Shown here piece by piece: positions 1 to 7,611 of a stretch of DNA of 10,040 nucleotides. A model generated the notes under the pieces. It saw nothing but the letters and a program-made list of their open reading frames with translations. It ran no database searches and was not told the origin of the DNA. Numbering within the stretch: position 1 is the first letter of the stretch; each line of letters starts with the position of its first letter. This DNA is from Larix sibirica (lineage: Eukaryota; Streptophyta; Pinopsida; Pinales; Pinaceae), in the NCBI GenBank assembly GCA_004151065.3, contig NWUY0300063488.1, forward strand, positions 8,216-18,255, given 5' to 3'. Position numbers and translations under genes: made by a program.

Positions 1-111
1 ACACACAGACACTTTGCACAACACTTTTGACAGAAGAACATGCATGGCTTCTTGTGAGAAGTGGTCAAACACGGATATGCAATCACATTACATTATTACA
101 ATACATTCATC

Positions 112-249
112 ACCTGTACTACCTGAAAGTAAAGATTAAAGAGTGCCAATACAAAATAAGGAACAGAAAAGGCCAAACCTACCTGTACTACTTGAAAGTA
201 AAGATTAAAGAGTGCTAATACAAAACAAGGAACAGAAAAGGCCAAACCT
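112..249. repeat. Two-copy 69-bp tandem duplication
   Basis: Copy 1 is 112-180 and copy 2 is 181-249, directly abutting. They differ at only three of 69 positions, all C/T differences, so the duplication is young compared with the rest of the window. Read on the minus strand each copy has a pyrimidine-rich tract followed by an AG, a shape like a 3' splice site. Copy 1 reads CTTTACTTTCAG and copy 2 reads CTTTCAAG. Since 69 is a multiple of three, frames pass through both copies open, but the peptide is low-complexity hydrophobic and I do not call it a gene. Confidence 0.95.
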
Positions 250-278
250 GATGGATGAAGTCTGCCACTATCACTTCC
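248..278 (-). other. Possible 31-nt internal exon (speculative)
   Basis: On the minus strand, a 31-nt stretch is bounded by CAG before position 278 and by CAG|GT after position 248. Read in phase 0, as the exon ending at 565 would require, it encodes GSDSGRLHPS plus one base. It is therefore phase-compatible with the upstream candidate exon. The donor (GTTTGG) is weak, and short sequences between AG and GT are common by chance. I record it only because frame and order fit the candidate gene; transcript data would be needed to accept it. Confidence 0.12.
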
Positions 279-564
279 CTGGATGGACCAGAGATGCAAT
301 ATTTAGTACCAAGAAAAACAACATTACTAGATCTAACTTAGAACAGATCTATAAATTTGGATATTTCGACATTATCAATAATAATGCCCACATGTTCGGC
401 TACCATTTTGTAAATAAAACTGAAAACTATATGAAATTGCTAGCTTTTGCTCCATCCAATTGCCTCCATTACTGTATGGTAATGCTGCCTGTAGAATCAA
501 AGAATACATAGTTATGCAAAATTTGCAAGGCTTTACAGAATTTAAACTGTGATTTGCAACTCAC

Positions 565-630
565 CTCAATATTCCGTATGAACAAGGCAGATATAGTAAC
601 CAGGACAACAAACCAGAGAAGGCGCCCCAT
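565..630 (-). CDS. Candidate first coding exon, signal-anchor peptide, unknown protein
   Basis: On the minus strand an ATG at 630-628 begins the peptide MGRLLWFVVLVTISALFI followed by RNIE, and the next bases (564-559) are GTGAGT, a consensus plant splice donor in phase 0. The peptide has a short basic start and about 15 hydrophobic residues, typical of a signal peptide or signal anchor, so a secreted or membrane protein would be expected. The ATG has G at +4. The same frame stays open upstream to 789 and downstream to 472 (106 codons without a stop), which is unusual in such AT-rich DNA. The 565-730 stretch is also richer in GC than its surroundings. I do not recognise the protein. The gene would continue toward the left edge. 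A chance open frame or a dead gene fragment is equally possible. Confidence 0.35.
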
Positions 631-789
631 GAGAAATAAAGGCAGCCTATTAACCCTGCAATAGCCAGGTGATTCAACTAGAAGAATTACGCTTGGCAGT
701 TTAGAGGATGGACATGTGATTTCAGTCCTCTGGTATGATTTAATTTTTGTTTCAGAGCGATACTTAATACATTTTTCATGGTTGATCTT
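631..789 (-). other. Open frame upstream of the candidate ATG; 5' UTR or exon part
   Basis: The frame that contains the ATG at 630 extends upstream without a stop to a TAG at 792-790. The part nearest the ATG is relatively GC-rich and contains ATTGCAGG, a possible 3' splice site. It could therefore be a 5' untranslated region with an intron, or coding sequence of an exon that starts further upstream. I see no TATA box that I trust. Confidence 0.2.
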
Positions 790-792
790 CTA

Positions 793-1075
793 ACTTGATG
801 TATCATCGATATAATGATTACAATTTCTATAAATAGGTTGTGTTATTCAAGCCATTTAAACTTGATGATCATTTATTTCACATAGTTAATGATAAATGTG
901 ATTTACTTTATGATATATGTAGTAACATTAAACTTGGATTTTATTACTAAGTTGTGTTGTCACATGAATAACTTTTAAACACGGTTTAACTTAATTTTAA
1001 TATAATTTCTGCTCTCGATCGAGATAGGATATGATTTAGTATTTTTCTTAAATATTTAGCAGGTTTTCTAGTAGT
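793..1075. other. AT-rich intergenic stretch
   Basis: Very AT-rich, with no open frame of note and no recognisable element. The only structure is the 12-bp palindrome at 1013-1024, listed separately. Confidence 0.6.
1013..1024. repeat. 12-bp perfect palindrome
   Basis: TCTCGATCGAGA equals its own reverse complement. It contains two CpG sites in otherwise CpG-poor DNA. No function is implied by the sequence. Confidence 0.9.
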
Positions 1076-1147
1076 TAAAGCTACAGGTTTTTAGTAGCTA
1101 CCGAAACTGTTCTTCGTAGCTACCAAAATTGTCTGTCTGCAGCTACT
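1076..1147. repeat. Short-period repeat built on AGCTAC
   Basis: The motif GTAGCTACC occurs at 1094-1102 and 1116-1124, a variant GCAGCTACT at 1139-1147, and a weaker form TAAAGCTAC near 1076. Spacings between the three clear copies are 22 and 23 bp, and the spacers are related (GAAACTGTTCTT against AAAATTGTCTGTCT). GTAGCTAC is itself an 8-bp palindrome. This looks like a decayed tandem repeat of about 22 bp with three to four units. Confidence 0.6.
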
Positions 1148-1194
1148 TCAATGTTTTAAATTAGATTGCATTTTATTTAGATCTTTGATTGCAT

Positions 1195-1375
1195 GTATCA
1201 TCTTAGAAAAATCCAATTGGAAGTCTCCTTTCGAGGAGCAAACTTCCATTAGTGGAAATGGTTCCCTTATTCCCGTGAGAAGTAACTATTCCAAATGGTG
1301 TGAGAACTGCTTTAAGGTCCCTATTCGAGTTGATTTTCCTAAGTTGGAGAGAAGGTTCGATTTTTATATCAAAAA
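1195..1375. other. GC-richer patch with open frames on both strands, unassigned
   Basis: This patch has visibly higher GC than its flanks. It stays open on the plus strand (part of a 99-codon frame at 1185-1484 with peptide features such as SNYSKWCENCFKVPIRVDFP). It is also open on the minus strand for about 60 codons (about 1376-1197, including TPFGIVTSHGNKGTIST). I recognise neither peptide. It could be a fragment of a transposon gene, of organelle DNA, or of an old gene. Base composition and dual openness say only that its origin differs from the surrounding DNA. Confidence 0.3.
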
Positions 1376-1570
1376 ATACATATCATTTTGCAAATTTTAT
1401 TTTTTAATTTATGGCCCGAGTGATAATTTGATAGATTTTGACCACCAATTGAGTGAGCAATGCCACCTACAACAAATTTTCTAATCACATGCAATCAAGA
1501 TAAAGATGGCAGGGAGAGTAAGAATCATCCTCAACAGTAAAAACATATCTTGGGAAAGCTCCATATCATT

Positions 1571-1605
1571 AGGAACAAGGAGCAAGGAGTAAGGAGCAAG
1601 GACAA
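1571..1605. repeat. 7-bp microsatellite-like run, about 5 units
   Basis: Five consecutive 7-mers, AGGAACA, AGGAGCA, AGGAGTA, AGGAGCA and AGGACAA, run without interruption. They differ from the AGGAGCA consensus by one or two bases. Confidence 0.85.
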
Positions 1606-2257
1606 GACGTTTTCATATATGGAAAATGAACAAATTCAATTATTTTTGTGAGTCTAATTCACTCGTTTTGAAAATTCAATGATTTGGATCTTGTTAAAAT
1701 GGTCCAAAACCCCCAACGACAAAGTTCTATGGTCAAAATTCCCATCAATTAAGTGGAGCTATTACTTCTAGCAAAATTCTATCAGTTTTGTGGAAGAATT
1801 TTGACCGAAAATTAGTTGAGTTTGTGTATGTTGTGTCATATAAGTTATGTATGCTCGTAGTGTCTTTGGAATTTATAAAATATGGAACATGTAGTTGTGG
1901 TTTTTCATTGAGCTCACTAACTTTCACAATCTCGTTGAAATTTATTAAAGCAAGGGCTATGTGATACATCCATGCATCATTTAACTAGCTATATGAAAAC
2001 AAAGAATGTGTGAATTACATTGTTTACCTACCTAAGTCATGAAGTTGGGAGGAGATGAAGTTTAACTCTCATAGGTGAGAAGTTTCTATATTGCAGTATA
2101 GGCATTGCACACTATTGTTGTGACACCCATGTTCAACCACGATCAATAGATCCCCATATTGTTGATGGATTTTGAAGTATATATGTAGAAGATGTTATTT
2201 TGTTTAAAACTAGAGAAATCCTTGTTGCATTGTCCCAACTTCAATTTGGCGATTGAG
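1606..2257. other. Intergenic stretch, nothing recognised
   Basis: There are only short frames on either strand, including a 74-codon minus-strand frame at 1745-1969 whose peptide shows no recognisable domain. I see no LTR ends, inverted repeats or RNA gene signals. Confidence 0.6.
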
Positions 2258-2307
2258 AGATTTGTGTTGCATAACTCCAATAAGATTTGTGTTGCATAAC
2301 TCCAATA
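2258..2307. repeat. Perfect 25-bp tandem duplication
   Basis: Two directly adjacent copies, 2258-2282 and 2283-2307, are identical over all 25 bases, beginning AGATTTGTGTTGCATAAC. Identity between copies marks a recent duplication. Confidence 0.97.
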
Positions 2308-2891
2308 ATTACCTCCAACTTCTTTTATCTTATAGATGAGTGAAGTGGAGGGGGGGTATATTCTAGTAGAATTGTGTCGAGAGGTGTGCAGTAACAACTC
2401 TTTTAATGCCACCACTAGTGTTTGGATCATGTGACATCTCATCAAAAACCAATGGCAATGTAGAGATTTTGTGTTGTTTACATTATGTAGGGTTTTGTAT
2501 CATTTTTGTAATGTATGCATCAGATGTCTTGTTATATAAGGGTCTTCAAGGTTAAATGTTGTGTTTTTCATCTTGTTTGTACTTTATGCATAACGTCTTA
2601 CTTTCACAAGATTTGTTTTGTCAATCTCATTTTCATAGCTTCATAACATAGAAGAATGTAGAAACAACTATCCAAGTTAGTACCAAAATTGAAGATAGTG
2701 CCACATGAGCTCCCGCGTGATCTATTTGATACCATAGAGATCAAATGCAAGTTATTCTAATGTTGACACATTCAAGTTGATGCCTCGACGGTTAGGTCAA
2801 GCAACCATGAGCCAGATCCTATTCCATGTTTCAGGGATTGCTTTTGACATGTTGATATATTTGTTGAATGCCACTAAATTGTTAAAGCATT
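2308..2891. other. Intergenic stretch, nothing recognised
   Basis: A G-run (GGAGGGGGGG) near 2348 is the only compositional feature. No open frame with protein-like character and no repeat ends were seen on either strand. Confidence 0.55.
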
Positions 2892-3017
2892 TTCTTCTTG
2901 TGTTACTAACCCATTAATTTCAAATGTGGATTTCATGAACATATGTTGATGTTGTTCTTCTTGTATTATTTCCTCATTAATTTAAAATGAATACACTTGG
3001 GAATATGTTGACATCAT
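2892..3017. repeat. Diverged 63-bp tandem duplication
   Basis: Copies at 2892-2954 and 2955-3017 both begin TTCTTCTTGT, share CATTAATTT in the middle and ATATGTTGA near the end, and line up at a 63-bp offset. They are clearly related but have many substitutions, so this duplication is much older than those at 112-249 or 2258-2307. Confidence 0.7.
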
Positions 3018-3429
3018 TTTAACTCTCAAATATTGCTTGCTTTTTAATATTTTTAGGCATTGGCATGTTTACAACCAAGTGATTATAGAGGCAGTGTTAA
3101 GGATCCATTGAAAAATGAGAAGTGTTTGAACTGAGAGAGGAGGAAGAGAGGATGTTAATTGCATTACGTTGTTAAAGAAATGCATGAGAGATGACACTTG
3201 GCGTTCATAATTTATGTCCAATGTCAAAATGTGGACAAAAATGGTTTCCCTTGCCATGGTTGCACTAATCCTACATTTGCACAACAATGATGGCATCACT
3301 ATATGGACTTATTAGGAAGTTTACTACATTGGGTAGGATCCCTCCTTTTTGATAGTGTCCTTGTAATTGAGATACATGGTAAGCATGTTTAGAGGTTGGT
3401 TGGAAAAAAAATTCACAAGAGTCAACTTG
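3018..3429. other. Intergenic stretch, nothing recognised
   Basis: Minus-strand frames of 76 and 65 codons (3069-3299 and 3271-3468) overlap here. Neither peptide has a recognisable domain and both look like chance frames. I looked for traces of hAT or Ty1/copia coding on the plus strand and found none convincing. Confidence 0.5.
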
Positions 3430-3725
3430 AATGTGAAGTGATGATTTGTTCTTGAAAAGAGGAATCATAAACCAATTGAAATAGATTGATGACTTGTAGT
3501 ATCAGATTCATGAGGATGAGTCCCTTAGGGCCCTTACAATGGAGTATTTTATTCATGGATGAATCCCACAATAAGCATGTTAAGAAGCTTGCTAGACAAT
3601 GAATTTAAGCATGTTAAGTACGCTCAAATGTGAAGTGATGCATTCCTCTTAAAAATAGGTATCATAAACCAAACAAAACATATTGATGACTTGTGGTATT
3701 AAATTCATGAGGACGATTCCCTTAA
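3430..3725. repeat. Duplicated 99-bp segment with a 197-bp period
   Basis: Segment 3430-3528 reappears at 3627-3725. Over 99 bp the two align without a gap, with about 18 mismatches (roughly four in five bases equal). Shared stretches include AATGTGAAGTGATG, ATCATAAACCA, TTGATGACTTGT and ATTCATGAGGA. The DNA before each copy also carries related AAGCATGTT motifs, so the whole 197-bp unit was probably duplicated and then diverged. Confidence 0.85.
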
Positions 3726-4127
3726 TATCTAGTATTGTGTTGAAATGAACAATGTGGTTGTGTTCCTATTAAATTGTGAGTTGTTCCTATTGGGCATAAT
3801 GACAAGTTGTCAAGTGGAGCACATTGTTAGGCTTGAACACATCAATGTCCTTGCAATGGATTTGACATTTTCTACCAACAAATACAAGGTATTGGTGTAT
3901 TGATGTTATTCTTTTGTAATATGCATGGAAAAATTTGTCCAATGAAAGTGCCCTTTTTACACCATTCTAGCTTTCTATGCACAATGTTAAGACAACATCC
4001 CTATCATGTGGGTCATGTCGAAGAATGTAGTGTAGGAGATAATAATGACCTAGTTGGGTGTATTTTGACATGTTTTGTCTTGTACCTCCACAGGGAAGCC
4101 TTCATCATTTATTGTTGCTGATGCACT
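3726..4127. other. Intergenic stretch left of the older retrotransposon
   Basis: The longest frame is 73 codons on the plus strand (3900-4121), Cys/His-rich but without regular metal-binding spacing. I do not regard it as a gene. If the LTR begins at 4128, the bases GCACT at 4123-4127 would be the left target-site copy. Confidence 0.4.
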
Positions 4128-5386
4128 TGTAAAGAAATGACAATAAGGTTTTTTTTAATTCTCTTATTTATATTGATTTTATTACATCTTTATTGCAAGT
4201 GTCTATAGTGTATGAAATTCACATTTGAGCACTCACATACACCTACACATCAAGAGGTGCCTTGTGTAGTCCACTCATATGTCGTGTTTATGCATGATCC
4301 ATTCAATGATGATGTAATGCATTTCAACTACTACCCTAATGTGATAAATCACCATCTTGGAGCCTCTCTCACCCTAACCTAGATGTGGGACCTCATTGGA
4401 ATTTCTAATGCTTGGGTGGGTTCCTTAGTACCATGTTTCCATTTGGTCTATAGTCCATGGTCATCAATTTGACTCATTTTTACCTCCTAGGGAACCCACT
4501 TGGGGCATTCCCTAACTTCATGGGTCTAGATGGGGGTGAAAACCCTGGCAACGTAGGTCCATGGTCACTTAGGATGCCTTAAATCAAGTCCATAGCCACC
4601 CAAACTCATTGGGACTTGGTATTTATAGAATCAATTTCGGTCAATCCACCAAACCCTCTCTATCTCCTGGCAGTGATTGTACCACACATTTATTTATGGT
4701 ACTACAATTTGAAATCCTCAAGTCAAATATTCAAGTGTTGTTTTGGGCCTAAAACTCATGGTACAATAAAACCAAACTCATGCTATGAAAACCAAAGGCA
4801 TGGTATGATGGTTAGATAACCCAAGCACTCGAATGATTAATTCAACACATTCTCCTAAATATTGAGGTTGTTTCTTTGTCTATATAAGCCCTTATATTCA
4901 TCTTTGTGAGTCTCTTCCTCTCATTTAAGGAAGAATATTTTATCTTGGGAAACACCATAATTTTAAGGTACACACTTGGATTAATTATTGTTCACCTTCC
5001 TCAAGATTTTGAGTGAGTTATATTCGTTCTCTTATTTCCAACATTAGGGTTTATAACTCACAACTGAAGGAATTACTAGTTTTAGTTGGATTTTTTTCCT
5101 TTTTAAGTTTACTAGTAAAATCTGATCCAAAGACTAATTCAATTACCCTAACCACCTACATCCCTAGGCTATCATTAACAATATATTAAGGTTCTTATTA
5201 ATCTAGTGACTTTTCCTTTTATTCTTTTCTTGTTTTGTGTTACTCTAGTGTTTCTCGGTTTGGTCCTAAAACCAATTGACGACTACTATCCTTTGTTCCC
5301 CTTATAGTAGTGTGTACACGCTTGGGTGGTCTTTCATATCTACCCTCACGCTGCAAATGATAGCACAAATTTGTTTAAATGCTACA
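4128..5386 (+). mobile_element. 5' LTR-like block of an old Ty3/gypsy-type element
   Basis: The block ends in GCTACA at 5386, three bases before a primer binding site, as an LTR should. The best left end is TGTA at 4128, giving TGTA...TACA ends and about 1,259 bp; this left end is the uncertain part. Inside are a TATA box (TATATAAG, 4881-4888) and stretches homologous to the second block downstream. Block 4912-5006 matches 7792-7887, and 5010-5207 matches 8303-8479, the latter including AACATTAGGGTTT and ACATCCCTAGG. A weaker match begins near 4698 (GTACTACAA) with 7618. The two copies are strongly diverged, so the insertion is old. Orientation is plus, from the position of the primer site. 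There is no coding capacity. Confidence 0.55.
4881..4888 (+). promoter_or_regulatory. TATA box of the 5' LTR
   Basis: TATATAAG lies about 500 bp before the LTR end. The homologous position in the second LTR is TATATAG (7779-7785), so a TATA element is kept in both copies, as expected for the LTR promoter. Confidence 0.5.
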
Positions 5387-5389
5387 TTT

Positions 5390-5407
5390 TGGTGATTCCA
5401 TTAAGGA
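5390..5407 (+). other. Decayed primer binding site, Tat/Ogre-type
   Basis: TGGTGATTCCATTAAGGA follows the LTR terminus by three bases. It compares with TGGCGACTCCACTGGGGA, the primer site I associate with plant Tat/Ogre-type Ty3/gypsy elements (reported as tRNA-Arg primed). The five differences are three C-to-T and two G-to-A, the pattern left by deamination of methylated cytosines. Placement and mutation pattern both support the call; the lineage name is from memory of the family. Confidence 0.6.
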
Positions 5408-5903
5408 TTTCCCATCAGCCTTCCTTCTTGTTCCTCTCTTTTACCTTATCCTTTGGACTATGTAGTACTCTTCTTATCCTCTTTCCAATTTTTATTTCCC
5501 TATCCCCATACACATTTGGGTCATGTCCACGTATCTTAGCTCACTCAAATAAGTATTCTTATCATGCCACTTAGTAATCATCCAAGTATGCATATAAGAA
5601 TTCTAAACCCAACCTTGTAATATAAGAGGGCCTATATCCCATACCATGTGAACCAAGTTAACTACACGACACCCTTCATTCTTCCTAACCAAGTTTACCA
5701 TACAAGTTGTTCCCTTCCTAGTTAATAAAACATTCAACAACCTACTCTATGTAGCACATATGATGGTCTTATACCCTACATGTGACAACCTGAAGAAATA
5801 ATCCTTGGATAATTTCCAAACCTTAAATAGTTTCATAGGAAACATTTCCTTCCTATCAATTTTACCAGGTTTAAACTCTGGTCTTACCTTAAATCCCTCC
5901 TAG
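5408..5903 (+). other. Non-coding start of the internal region
   Basis: This pyrimidine-rich stretch after the primer site has no sustained plus-strand frame beyond the 82-codon hydrophobic frame at 5326-5574. That frame straddles the LTR end and primer site and so is not a gene. It is probably the leader and the decayed beginning of gag. Confidence 0.4.
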
Positions 5904-6319
5904 GATTCAGATCCATACACACTTGTTCCTATGAGACATGAGGAGCATGAGGTTCCTTCCCTTGAGACAAGTTCTCATACATTTGATAGAAAAGACTTAG
6001 GTTATGAAAAGTAGTGCAAGTATCACAAACACAATAGTAACAACACAAATGAATGTTCTGTCTTTCCACAAAATCTCTCTCTGTCTTCCAAGATAGGTTC
6101 ATGCACTCCCCTAATCCAATTTATTACCTTCAACAACACACACAAGTTAAGACATCTCAACTAGACACTTCCTTATGACAAGTATCTCCTCCTCAATCTA
6201 TTTGCACGATACCTTCCCCCCAACATGAGGAAATATTAAAACATTTTGAGGCACTCCTCCATCACAAGGATCAAGTGGTGCGCCTCCTGATTCCCTTAAT
6301 CCTCATTGTCATCCCATTA
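5904..6319 (+). pseudogene. Possible gag remnant with zinc-knuckle-like trace
   Basis: On the plus strand a frame runs from 5904 to a TAG at 6012-6014, then continues in the same frame through CKYHKHNSNNTNEC (6015-6056). That spacing fits C-x2-H-x4-[H]-x4-C, the CCHC knuckle of Ty3/gypsy gag proteins. T and E also sit where many plant gag proteins have them, but the second His position is Asn. A second open stretch of 47 codons at 6179-6319 includes EEILKHFEALLHHKDQVV, in another frame. Position downstream of the primer site is right for gag. The sequence has stops and frame changes and cannot be functional. The knuckle match was found by eye and may be chance. Confidence 0.3.
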
Positions 6320-6945
6320 GATTCCTCAACATGACATTTCTAAGGAACTTTAAACATGATGAGTGATTGACCTCCAATACTACCTTTCCACCTTCTTGAC
6401 CCTCTTATTGTCCACCTTCACTTAGGATACATACCTCCTTGAAGTTGTTTTGGATCACTTATCCTTCATTCCCTTCACCTTTCCAACTATCCTAATATAA
6501 TCAACGCAATACCTTCTCTTCCTCTCCTTCCCTTTTTCTTCCTTTGTTTCCTTAGATTTTTATTAATTGTCCTAGTAAAATTTTACTCATCTAAAAAAGG
6601 TCCCATGTTTCAATATGGGTTTGTCAAGTTGAATGAAACCCCATCCTTGAGACCTTTGCGTGGAAAGTTTGAGCCTCCTTCTCTTAGCCTTTTGTGCCTT
6701 TTTTTGTTTCCTATTTTTATTTCCTAACCTATTGGACACTTGGGGTAAGCATATCCCTTTTCCATAGCCCCTCTCTCTCGCTTTTCTTTGGTCTCAATGT
6801 CAATTAATGGGTCCCTTCGATGTTGCATTGCCAATAAACGAGTCCCCTAATTTAGTCATGTTCATAAACTAAAAATATGGAGACCCATATGTGATCATGA
6901 TCTGTCTTCCCTTCACCTCTTTTTCCTCCACTAGTATATTGTTGG
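6320..6945 (+). other. Pyrimidine-rich internal region, no coding seen
   Basis: The stretch is rich in C and T on the plus strand (runs such as CCTTCTCTTCCTCTCCTTCCC). No reverse transcriptase, integrase or RNase H motif was found in any frame. The internal region between the two LTR-like blocks is far too short for gag-pol, so the element is internally deleted or was never autonomous. Confidence 0.45.
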
Positions 6946-7440
6946 CATCGGTTTTCTTTGTGTTCACATAAACCCTGGATTAAGCTATGTCACATTCCAT
7001 GCTTGTATCAACTCCCTGTCGGTGTATGCCACCTTTCACACTTGCATCAACTCCCCATTTGATGTATGTTTCTTCATATGATCACATTAAATTTGGGTTA
7101 TCATATGCCACCCTTTGTATTCATGATGAATTAGATTAGTGATGTTGCTTCTTATGCTTACACTCTTTAGATTATTGTATGTCACATGGTACTTGCACTA
7201 TGTCCTTAGTTAGTGTATGCTACCTCCATGACCATGATAACCCTAGGACAACACATGTTTCCTCCTCTTCTCACAGTAATCCTAGATTACCATAGACCAC
7301 CTTCATGCTCTTGATAACCTAGGATTAGTGTATAACACCTCTTACACTTGCATTGGATCTCAATTGATGTATGTCACTTAACCCCCTTTGCCAACACCAT
7401 GTCAATGTTGCCTTCTTCCTTCTCTTGCCTTTGTTAGAAT
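6946..7440. repeat. Diverged minisatellite, about 12 units of 38-39 bp
   Basis: A motif related to GTATGCCACC recurs at 6985, 7024, 7064, 7103, 7141, 7177, 7215, 7253, 7292, 7330 and 7369, with a further related copy near 7405. Successive distances are 39, 40, 39, 38, 36, 38, 38, 39, 38, 39 and 36 bp. Each unit usually continues with a CTTGCATCAAC-like stretch and ends in CTAGATTAG-like sequence before the next motif. A partial unit precedes the first, from about 6946. Units are much diverged, but the period has held, so this is an old tandem array. It lies between the gag-like remnant and the second LTR-like block. Confidence 0.8.
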
Positions 7441-7611
7441 TTTCCTAGCATTTCCACCTCCCATCCTTTCCTTTCCTTCTACCCTTCATCATTTCCCTGA
7501 GATTTGGTGTTACTATCCCTATCCCACTCATGGTAAGCCACTAGCCTTTGTGAATGTAGGTACCTATCTTGCCTGAACATGTAACTATTGGTGTTGACCA
7601 TACCGTAGATT
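7441..7611. other. Junction between the tandem array and the second LTR-like block
   Basis: Pyrimidine-rich, with a 62-codon plus-strand frame overlapping from 7388 that shows no domain. The left end of the second LTR should lie in or before this stretch. I could not find a TGTA start with a polypurine tract in front of it. Confidence 0.4.

Noticed and set aside
1745-2445. Minus-strand frames of 74 and 100 codons
   Set aside because: The peptides show no domain or motif, one crosses the tandem duplication at 2258-2307, and neither has neighbours or signals of a gene.
3060-3900. Possible hAT or Ty1/copia coding remnant on the plus strand
   Set aside because: Translation in the three frames gave scattered open bits but no recognisable catalytic motif in order.
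3900-4121. 73-codon plus-strand frame rich in Cys and His
   Set aside because: The Cys and His residues have no regular metal-binding spacing, there is no gene context, and the length is within chance expectation.
5326-5574. 82-codon plus-strand hydrophobic frame that could look like a membrane protein
   Set aside because: It runs across the LTR end and the primer binding site, so the frame is a chance product of pyrimidine-rich DNA.
6580-6945. Polypurine tract for the older element's 3' LTR
   Set aside because: The short purine run AAAAAAGG near 6594 is not followed by a TG start that matches the first LTR, so I could not place the boundary.
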